Shown: positions 24,717-31,460 of the stretch, in pieces
Numbering within the stretch: the stretch's first letter is position 1
Layout of the letters: each line of letters starts with the position of its first letter
Source: Chryseobacterium turcicum
GTDB taxonomy: Bacteria; Bacteroidota; Bacteroidia; Flavobacteriales; Weeksellaceae
Assembly: GCF_021010565.1 (NCBI RefSeq)
Contig: NZ_JAJNAY010000001.1
Location: 2,274,001 to 2,338,000, forward strand
Length of the DNA: 64,000 bases
Direction: 5' to 3'
Notes under the pieces: model-generated
The model's database searches: none
What the model saw: only the letters and a program-made list of their open reading frames with translations
What the model was told of the DNA's origin: nothing
Made by a program: the position numbers and the translations under genes

Positions 24717-26495
24717 ATGAGCAACATAGTAAAAGGAGGAGAATTCCTAATCAAAGAAATCCTTGCAAACGAAATTTTCAGTCTTGAAGAACTGAGTGAA
24801 GAACAAAAAATGCTTCGCGATTCTGCGAAAGAATTTATAGATAGAGAAGTGATTCCGCATCATGATCGTTTTGAGAAAAAAGATTATGCATTGACTGAAG
24901 AAACAATGCGTAAATTAGGAGAAATGGGACTTCTTGGAATTACCGTTCCTGAAGAATACGGAGGTCTTGGAATGGGATTCGTGAGTACCATGTTGGCTTG
25001 CGATTATGTTTCTGGAGGAAACGGATCATTAGCAACAGCTTATGGAGCTCATACCGGAATCGGAACGCTTCCAACTCTACTTTATGGAAGTGAAGAATTA
25101 AAAAAGAAATACCTTCCGGATTTAGCGACTGGGACAAAATTCGGAGCCTATTGTTTGACAGAGCCGGATGCTGGTTCTGATGCAAACTCTGGAAAAACAA
25201 GAGCGAAATTGTCTGAAGATGGAAAACATTATATCATCAACGGACAAAAAATGTGGATTTCTAATGCAGGTTTTGCAGATACTTTCACTTTGTTTGCGAA
25301 AATTGATGATGATAAAAACATCACAGGTTTTGTGATTAACCGTTCAGAATTAGAAGATCCAAACAGCTTAACTTTTGGTGAAGAAGAGCATAAATTAGGT
25401 ATTCGTTCGTCTTCTACACGTCAGGTTTTCTTCAACGATATGAAAATTCCTGTAGAAAATATGTTAGGGGAAAGAAATAATGGTTTCAAAATCGCTTTGA
25501 ATGCATTGAATGTTGGTAGAATTAAGTTGGCTGCAGCAAATCTTGACGGACAAAGAAGAATTTTAAACCACTCTATTCAATATTCAAACGAAAGAAAACA
25601 GTTTGGGGTTTCAATTTCGACTTTCGGAGCGATCAGAAAGAAAATTGCAGAAATGTCAACCGGAGTCTTCGTAAGTGAAGCGGGATCTTACCGTTTAGCA
25701 AAAAATGTAGAAGATAAAATTGAAGAATTGGTTGCTGGTGGAATGGATCATCAACAAGCCGAACTAAAAGGGGTTGAAGAATTCGCTGTAGAAGCTTCTA
25801 TTCTTAAAGTTTTCGTATCTGATCTTACTCAAAATACTGCCGATGAAGGAATTCAAATCTATGGTGGAATGGGATTCTCAGAAGATACTCCGATGGAATC
25901 TGCATGGAGAGATGCAAGAATCGGAAGAATCTATGAAGGAACCAACGAAATAAATAGACTTTTGGCGGTTGGAATGCTAATCAAAAGAGCAATGAAAGGA
26001 GAATTAGATTTACTTTCTCCGGCAATGGCAATCAGCAAAGAATTGATGGGAATTCCGTCATTCGAAGTTCCGGATTATTCTGAATTGATGAGCGAAGAAA
26101 AAGCGATTATTGCTAATTTGAAGAAAGTATTCTTAATGGTTTCTGGAGCTGCTCTTCAAAAATATATGATGGATATTGAGAAACAGCAACATTTACTATT
26201 AAATGCTTCTGAAATTCTTAACCAAATCTACATGGCAGAATCTGCTATTTTAAGAGCTGAAAAACACTTCTCTGCTGATTCTGTAGAAGCTGCAATGGCT
26301 CAGTTAAACCTTTACAAAGCGATTGACAAAATCATTGCTGCAGCTAAAGAAGGAATTGTTTCTTTTGCAGAAGGTGACGAACAGAGAATGATGCTTTCAG
26401 GTTTAAGAAGATTTACAAAATATACAAATAGTCCGAATGTAGTCGCTTTAACTGAAAAGGTAGCCGCTCATTTTATTCAAAAAGGGCATTATTAG
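24717..26495 (+). CDS. fadE: Acyl-CoA dehydrogenase (FadE type)
   Basis: This is the first step of beta-oxidation, FAD-dependent dehydrogenation of acyl-CoA. The 592-residue protein matches the longer FadE class of B. subtilis (594). The core has LTEPDAGSDANSG, the FAD segment GQKMWISNAGF, and the glutamate base region IYEGTNEINR (about 415-424). A C-terminal extension of about 160 residues follows the normal ~380-residue fold; long FadE enzymes have such a tail. It is the last gene of the operon and is followed by a hairpin terminator. Confidence 0.95.
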   Translation: MSNIVKGGEFLIKEILANEIFSLEELSEEQKMLRDSAKEFIDREVIPHHDRFEKKDYALTEETMRKLGEMGLLGITVPEEYGGLGMGFVSTMLACDYVSGGNGSLATAYGAHTGIGTLPTLLYGSEELKKKYLPDLATGTKFGAYCLTEPDAGSDANSGKTRAKLSEDGKHYIINGQKMWISNAGFADTFTLFAKIDDDKNITGFVINRSELEDPNSLTFGEEEHKLGIRSSSTRQVFFNDMKIPVENMLGERNNGFKIALNALNVGRIKLAAANLDGQRRILNHSIQYSNERKQFGVSISTFGAIRKKIAEMSTGVFVSEAGSYRLAKNVEDKIEELVAGGMDHQQAELKGVEEFAVEASILKVFVSDLTQNTADEGIQIYGGMGFSEDTPMESAWRDARIGRIYEGTNEINRLLAVGMLIKRAMKGELDLLSPAMAISKELMGIPSFEVPDYSELMSEEKAIIANLKKVFLMVSGAALQKYMMDIEKQQHLLLNASEILNQIYMAESAILRAEKHFSADSVEAAMAQLNLYKAIDKIIAAAKEGIVSFAEGDEQRMMLSGLRRFTKYTNSPNVVALTEKVAAHFIQKGHY

Positions 26496-26518
26496 TCTTT
26501 ACAAATAAATTTGATTTC

Positions 26519-26549
26519 AAAACGTCTCAATTATTTGGGACGTTTTTTT
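26519..26549 (+). terminator. Terminator after the fad operon
   Basis: The stem AACGTCTCAA / TTGGGACGTT with one G-T pair and a TTAT loop is followed by seven T, 25 bases after the fadE stop. Confidence 0.85.
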
Positions 26550-26684
26550 ATTGCTTCAAAACAACAAATTTAGGATAGAATTTCATCCTATTTTCATCTT
26601 TTAGAGGTTAAGCAAAATAAATTATCGCTTTATAATAATTTTATTTTATCATTGCAGAGATATTTAATTTAAGATAATAGACTA

Positions 26685-27455
26685 ATGAGAGTTTCTTTAA
26701 TAATAATTGCAATCGCTTCTTCCATTTTTGCCAAAAGCCAAGTGATGTATCATACACCGGCTGGAAAAGATTCTTCAATTGAAGAAAAAATTTACGGCAA
26801 TAAAGAACCCTACGAACAAGCCGAAACATTTCCTCAATTTAAAGGAGACATTACTCAGTTTAAAAAAATACTTTTTGAAAAATTAGATCTTAAAAGATTT
26901 AATGATAGTAATGAAATTTACTTTTCTGAGCTTAGTTTCATTATTGAAAAAGATGGCTCTGTAAGTTCTATAAAAGCAGAGGGTGACGAGAAAGAATTTA
27001 ATACAGAAGTAATTAACGCATTTAAAAAAATGAAAACCGAATGGATAGCTGCAAGAACTACAAACTGGGAGGTTCGGTATCATGTAAGTGTTCCTGTTAC
27101 TTACAGTAAAAATAAAATGGGCAAAGGCAACAGTGGTAAATACAGGTTTTTTGGAGATAAAAAAATAAGTACCCTTGAAATATTCACTGCAGTAGAACAG
27201 AAACCCGTTTATACAAAAGGTGATTTTAAAAATAATATACGTTCAAAAATTGGAAATCTTGCAGATTCTTATCCGTTTACAATGACTTTTGTGGTAGAAA
27301 GAGACGGGCAATGTTCTAATTTGAAAATTTTTGGGACAGATGAAGAAAAAAATGAAAAATTAAAAAGAGTAATTTTGCCGATAAAAGAAATCTGGATTCC
27401 TGCTAAAGTTAGCGGACAAATTGTGAGATGTAAATATGGAATTAATTTTCCTTGA
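26685..27455 (+). CDS. Exported protein with two TonB-C-like domains
   Basis: This 256-residue protein has a signal peptide (MRVSLIIIAIASSIFAKSQ). It contains two similar domains of about 90 residues. Each begins with a FPQF.. or FTAVEQKPVY-type proline-containing strand and has a FIIEKDGSVSSIKAEG or FVVERDGQCSNLKIFG hairpin, followed by a helix and a W-I-A/P-A strand (WIAARTTN and WIPAKVSG). This pattern resembles the C-terminal domain of TonB energy transducers duplicated without the usual membrane anchor and proline-rich linker. No TonB box partner is defined. A near match to the -7 box (TATCATTG) is upstream. Confidence 0.7.
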   Translation: MRVSLIIIAIASSIFAKSQVMYHTPAGKDSSIEEKIYGNKEPYEQAETFPQFKGDITQFKKILFEKLDLKRFNDSNEIYFSELSFIIEKDGSVSSIKAEGDEKEFNTEVINAFKKMKTEWIAARTTNWEVRYHVSVPVTYSKNKMGKGNSGKYRFFGDKKISTLEIFTAVEQKPVYTKGDFKNNIRSKIGNLADSYPFTMTFVVERDGQCSNLKIFGTDEEKNEKLKRVILPIKEIWIPAKVSGQIVRCKYGINFP

Positions 27456-27544
27456 GAAGTAATAAATAAACGTTTTCAGTTGTCTTATAATAATACATGG
27501 GTTTTTGAAACGTTACAATTTAAATCTAATTAACATTTAAGACA

Positions 27545-27847
27545 ATGAAACTATTATTAATATTTACCTTATTAAGCTCAATAACTATTACGGCACAGGT
27601 TTCTATAAGAAAACCTTTGAAAATAGATTCTACAGCGTTTCCGAAATTAGAAAAACCTTTTGGTATAGTACCTTCTGGCGTTATCAAATTTGACAGTTCA
27701 ATAGTTAATTTATACAAAATACCAGTTGCAAAACCTCAAAATCCTGAAATTTATTCTAGTTTAAAGACTCCTAAAAAAGATTCTACATTACATAAAATAC
27801 CAAATCTTCTGGATATAGCCAAACCACCAAAGTTAAGTGTGAAATAA
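27545..27847 (+). CDS. Small exported protein of unknown function
   Basis: This 100-residue protein has a signal peptide (MKLLLIFTLLSSITITAQ). The mature part is short, Pro- and Lys-rich (IRKPLKIDSTAFPKLEKPFG, KIPVAKPQNPEIYSSLKTPK) and probably unstructured. It lies 89 bases after the TonB-C-like gene and may share its transcript. No family recognised. Confidence 0.65.
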   Translation: MKLLLIFTLLSSITITAQVSIRKPLKIDSTAFPKLEKPFGIVPSGVIKFDSSIVNLYKIPVAKPQNPEIYSSLKTPKKDSTLHKIPNLLDIAKPPKLSVK

Positions 27848-27925
27848 ATTCATTAACATTTAGAATTGTTGATAAAATCTCTTAAATTTTTCTTGAAAAA
27901 CATCAAATTTATCTGAGCTGTTTTA

Positions 27926-27933
27926 TATTTTTG
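27926..27933 (+). promoter_or_regulatory. -7 box for the HD-domain gene
   Basis: TATTTTTG fits TAnnTTTG, 20 bases before the start codon at 27954. A good -33 element was not found. Confidence 0.5.
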
Positions 27934-27953
27934 TATTCTATTTTTCTAAAAGA

Positions 27954-28400
27954 ATGACAAAAGAAGAACTTTTATATAAAGCCATAAAAATTGCCGACAA
28001 AGCACACAAGGGGCAAAAAGATAAGTATCATGCTCCATACATTGCTCACGTAATGCGTGTAATGGAATATGGTAAAACAATGGACGAGAAAATTGTTGGT
28101 GTTTTGCATGATGTCGTAGAAGATCATCCTGAAGAGTTTAGCTTTGAATATTTAAGATTTGAAGGCTTTCCTGAATACATCCTTTTTGCAATAAGCTGCC
28201 TCACAAAATTTGATCCCGAAGAAGTTTATGATGATTTTGTAAAAAGAACCGAAAGATCACCTCTTGCTGTCGCAGTAAAGCTTAATGACCTTCGCGATAA
28301 TATGGATTTGAGAAGGGTAAACCGAGAATTAACTTCTAAAGACATTCATCGTTTTAATAAATATTTAAAAGCATATCGATATTTATCTGATAAATATTAA
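27954..28400 (+). CDS. Stand-alone HD-domain phosphohydrolase (alarmone-hydrolase-like)
   Basis: This 148-residue protein consists only of an HD domain of the SpoT/MESH1 type. Metal ligands are visible: HKGQKDKYHAPYIAHVMRV near the N-terminus, the HDVVED motif at residues 52-57, and KLNDLRDNM near 103-111. No synthetase domain is present. By the family it may hydrolyse (p)ppGpp, but small HD proteins with other nucleotide substrates exist. Its own promoter and a long terminator isolate it. Confidence 0.82.
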   Translation: MTKEELLYKAIKIADKAHKGQKDKYHAPYIAHVMRVMEYGKTMDEKIVGVLHDVVEDHPEEFSFEYLRFEGFPEYILFAISCLTKFDPEEVYDDFVKRTERSPLAVAVKLNDLRDNMDLRRVNRELTSKDIHRFNKYLKAYRYLSDKY

Positions 28401-28422
28401 TACCTGCTAAAATTTTATAATT

Positions 28423-28480
28423 CTTGCTGATTTTACAGATTAAAAACTTAGTTTAATCGGTAAAATCAGCAAGTTTTTTT
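28423..28480. terminator. Bidirectional terminator, 22-base stem
   Basis: Arms 28423-28444 and 28452-28473 pair over 22 bases with one mismatch and a seven-base loop, then seven T. It lies between the convergent HD and DUF2490 genes. The wording GCTGATTTTAC/GTAAAATCAGC belongs to the repeated palindromes noted elsewhere in this window. Confidence 0.85.
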
Positions 28481-28484
28481 TAGA

Positions 28485-29201
28485 TTAGTCTGCTCCTGGG
28501 AAATGGTAAGTTTTGTTATCATTATCAGTACCATCGATATTGATGTTTAAAGCTAAATAAAGAAAATGTACGTTTTTATTTCCTTTTGCTTCAAACTCTC
28601 GCTGCCACAAATAACCACCTAACACTCCAAAGTTTTCATCAATTTGGTATCCCAAACCACCATACACTCTATTTCTTGCAAATGAAGGTTTCATTGGAGT
28701 AACTACAAAAATTTCGTCATAAACATTGGCAAAAAGGGTTCCTGGAGCTATCTTTTTAGCATTTAAAGGTACCGAAACATTTAAACGGTAACGGTATCGC
28801 ATTCTTTCAGAGTTTTTATCAGTTTGTGGCTCATAAAACCATGACTTTTCTGCACGGAATCTGTTTTCAAATTTTACGACTCCACTTTTGAAATCAATTA
28901 CATCCTGCAGCCAAATACGAAATTCTTCTTTGTTAATTGCGTGGTCTTTGTAAGTCGCATATCGACCTAAACCGATAAAAGGTTTATGATTTTTGGTAAG
29001 ATTATATCCTAAACCTCCTTTTATTTCGTAATAATCAGGATAAGTGTAGTCTTCAATACCTCTCAATTGGCCTTCAGCATAAAGGAAAAATTTTGGGTGA
29101 AATTTATAGGTTAGAGTCAAGGCATTGAACGAGGAAATATGTTCCTGTGCTTTGAAAACACTTAAACTGAAAAGTAAACTTAGGCTTAAAATAAATTTCA
29201 T
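28485..29201 (-). CDS. DUF2490 outer-membrane protein
   Basis: This 238-residue protein (ATG at 29201) has a signal peptide (MKFILSLSLLFSLSVFKAQ). The rest looks like a beta-barrel of alternating strands (YKFHPKFFLYAEGQLRGIED, FRIWLQDVIDF, MRYRYRLNVSVPLN, VHFLYLALNINID), the layout of DUF2490 proteins, which are probable outer-membrane proteins. The -7 box TAATTTTG at 29224-29217 overlaps an earlier in-frame ATG at 29219, so translation must begin at 29201. It follows the TonB receptor gene on the same strand and may work with it. Confidence 0.85.
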   Translation of the reverse strand: MKFILSLSLLFSLSVFKAQEHISSFNALTLTYKFHPKFFLYAEGQLRGIEDYTYPDYYEIKGGLGYNLTKNHKPFIGLGRYATYKDHAINKEEFRIWLQDVIDFKSGVVKFENRFRAEKSWFYEPQTDKNSERMRYRYRLNVSVPLNAKKIAPGTLFANVYDEIFVVTPMKPSFARNRVYGGLGYQIDENFGVLGGYLWQREFEAKGNKNVHFLYLALNINIDGTDNDNKTYHFPGAD

Positions 29202-29216
29202 TTTAAAAAATTTTTG

Positions 29217-29224
29217 CAAAATTA
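29217..29224 (-). promoter_or_regulatory. -7 box for the DUF2490 gene
   Basis: On the minus strand it reads TAATTTTG. It lies inside the longer reading frame, which decides the start at 29201. Confidence 0.55.
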
Positions 29225-29253
29225 TACCATTTAACTATTCCGTAATATTAAGT

Positions 29254-31065
29254 TTACTTAATATTAATATTGTACGAAAAACCAATGTGAAACCACCTTT
29301 GAGGCATAGGCACCCCAAACGTTTCCGTATATTCTGAATCGGTTACATTGTTGATTAATGCATACACCGAAAAATCTTTTTTATTAAAGCTTAGTTTTTC
29401 ATCCAACAGATGATAACTTCCCAAATTCATTCTGTCGTTATATCTGTAAACCAATTCGTTCGTAAAATATTTAAGGAATTTTGTCTGAAGTTTTGCAACA
29501 AACTGATGTTTCAGATTGTCTAATGCATAGCGGGAGTTTAAGTCATTTAAATCTTTCAACTTGTTATCGATGTACGTGTAACCTACTGTATATTTCATCC
29601 AGTCGAAAACTTGATGCCCTACTTCCACTTCAATCCCTTTTGTTTCTTTATTTCCGATATTTCTTGAGTACCAAACAGGGTCTTGTAGAGAATTTTTAAT
29701 CCAGTCGATAGAATTATTAGAGTCTCTGTAGAAACCGCTTAGTTTTGCTAAAATATTTTTGTTCTGATACTGATAACCAATTTCTGCATATACTGCATTT
29801 TCAGGAGTCAGATTTACATTTCCCTGCTCAGTTTTGCTTGAATAATAAAGGTCTGTAAAAGTAGGAACTCTGTGAACTTTTGAAATACTTCCAAAAAATT
29901 TATTGTTCTGATAAAATGTGTATCCAACATCTAATCCAGGGTAAAAGAAGTTACCGTTGGTAGAATAGTTGGCCCAAGAAGCTCCCGGACTAATATTTAA
30001 TTTTTTGTCAAAAAACGAAAAGTGATGCTCAAAGAAAACCTGCGTTACAAAACGTTCTCTATCACCTAGATTATTGCTTGCCAAGAATTCTTTTCTTAAT
30101 TCAACCCCTAAACCTGTGGTTCCTAGGCTTGATTGGTAGCTTGAATTAACTTCTCCACCTACATTGTTCCCGATATGCATATTTCTATAAATCTCAGGCT
30201 TTTCTCTGTTAAAAAGATACATATCTTGCCCTCTTCTCCAATAAACATTAGAGTTAAGTTTAAGTTTTCCAAAAGTTTGCTGATGAGCAACACTTATAAT
30301 TGACGCTTGTAATTCTTCATATTGTTCTGTAGCTTGTGGTGAAGAATAAAATCCGTTGGCGCCAAATTTCTTTTCAGAAAAACCAGCTTGTAATCTTATG
30401 TCACCGTTTTTTATCTTCAACTGATTTTGATAGAAAACATTTCTGATTTCAAAATCGGTATTGTGTCTGTAGCCTTGCGATGAATTTGAATTTGCCTGCA
30501 ATGAGTTTGAAAATTTTTCGTTCCCCAGATTGGCATTAAATCCGAAACCATACGTCTCATAATCTCCTGCATTGGCACTTATTTTCACACTTTTACCAAT
30601 CTGACTTTTAGTAATAATATTAATGGCTCCAGCATAAGCATTTTGCCCGAATCTTCTTGCTGAAGGTCCTTTAATAACTTCTATTCTTTCAACATTATCC
30701 AAATCAACAGGAACATTTAAAGAGTTATGTCCGGTTTGAGAATCATTCATCCTTATTCCGTTGATAAGAATTAAAACCTGCTCAAAATTGCTTCCACGGA
30801 AACCTACATCACTCTGCACGCCGTTTGCTCCTCTCCTTCTGATATCCATCCCTGGAATCTGTTGCAAAATTTCATCAATACTTGTAGCTGGAGAGCTCAA
30901 AATATCAGCTCGTGTGATGATAGAAATATTCTGATTGGCATTTTTGTAGGTAGTTGCAATAAATTTTCCTTGGATTTCAACAGAGTCAATTTCCAATGTT
31001 TTTACCTGTGCATTTAATGCGCAAAACGTCGCGAGAAAAAATACAGTTCCGAGATTCTTATTCAT
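29254..31065 (-). CDS. TonB-dependent receptor
   Basis: This 603-residue outer-membrane transporter has a signal peptide (ending ALNAQ). The plug domain follows (about 45-155) with SPATSIDEILQQIPGMDIRR and the GFRGSNFEQVLILINGIRMN and RIEVIKGPSARRFG motifs, then a beta-barrel to the last strand FHIGFSYNINIK. It is compact, as in BtuB-like vitamin B12 receptors, and has no CarboxypepD-like N-domain, so it is not a SusC-type transporter. No substrate is evident from neighbours. A promoter and a small palindrome lie just upstream. Confidence 0.93.
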   Translation of the reverse strand: MNKNLGTVFFLATFCALNAQVKTLEIDSVEIQGKFIATTYKNANQNISIITRADILSSPATSIDEILQQIPGMDIRRRGANGVQSDVGFRGSNFEQVLILINGIRMNDSQTGHNSLNVPVDLDNVERIEVIKGPSARRFGQNAYAGAINIITKSQIGKSVKISANAGDYETYGFGFNANLGNEKFSNSLQANSNSSQGYRHNTDFEIRNVFYQNQLKIKNGDIRLQAGFSEKKFGANGFYSSPQATEQYEELQASIISVAHQQTFGKLKLNSNVYWRRGQDMYLFNREKPEIYRNMHIGNNVGGEVNSSYQSSLGTTGLGVELRKEFLASNNLGDRERFVTQVFFEHHFSFFDKKLNISPGASWANYSTNGNFFYPGLDVGYTFYQNNKFFGSISKVHRVPTFTDLYYSSKTEQGNVNLTPENAVYAEIGYQYQNKNILAKLSGFYRDSNNSIDWIKNSLQDPVWYSRNIGNKETKGIEVEVGHQVFDWMKYTVGYTYIDNKLKDLNDLNSRYALDNLKHQFVAKLQTKFLKYFTNELVYRYNDRMNLGSYHLLDEKLSFNKKDFSVYALINNVTDSEYTETFGVPMPQRWFHIGFSYNINIK

Positions 31066-31093
31066 AACACTTCTTAGTTTATTTTGAAGTTTC

Positions 31094-31139
31094 CAAAATT
31101 AGGAGACTTTCGCAAGACCAAAAAATGATAGATATCATA
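31094..31139 (-). promoter_or_regulatory. Promoter and palindrome of the TonB receptor gene
   Basis: On the minus strand TTTG (31122-31119) and TAATTTTG (31101-31094) are 17 bases apart. Immediately upstream is an imperfect palindrome with 6-base arms ATGATA/TATCAT (31126-31139), a possible operator. The start codon is 29 bases downstream. Confidence 0.55.
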
Positions 31140-31188
31140 AAAAAGACGCATATTTCATGCGTCTTTTTGGGTTTGGGAAACCTTTTTT
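31139..31188. terminator. Two tandem hairpins with T runs and no clear owner gene
   Basis: The first hairpin pairs AAAAAGACGCAT (31140-31151) with ATGCGTCTTTTT (31157-31168). The second, GGTTT-GGG-AAACC (31170-31182), is followed by six T. Both sit between the divergent receptor and uvrA genes. No plus-strand gene ends here. They may close a short unannotated transcript from either side. Nothing else was seen in 31190-31410 apart from the uvrA promoter. Confidence 0.6.
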
Positions 31189-31410
31189 ATCTTTTTTTCA
31201 TGAGATGTGTAATAAAATGTTTGAAAAGTGTTCTCATTTTTTATTACTTATTTCGTTCTGCAATTTTACACGAAAAACAGGTGAAAAACAAGTAATATTG
31301 ATAGAAATATGATGTTTTCATGCTCATTTAGCACCTAAAATAGAAGAGCTTGATTTATAATAATTTAAAATATCTTTATTTGTATCGATAAAGTTTTAGT
31401 CTAGAATTCT

Positions 31411-31443
31411 TTTGAGAAAATCCGGCAAAAATTCGTATTTTTG
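31411..31443 (+). promoter_or_regulatory. Promoter of uvrA
   Basis: TTTG (31411-31414) and TATTTTTG (31436-31443) are separated by 21 bases; the ATG follows 17 bases later. Confidence 0.65.
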
Positions 31444-31460
31444 TTAGTCTTAATTTTACT

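Noticed and set aside
31066..31460. Riboswitch upstream of the TonB receptor gene
   Set aside because: I looked for cobalamin or thiamine riboswitch features on the minus strand. The predicted promoter is only about 30 bases from the ATG, leaving no room for an aptamer.
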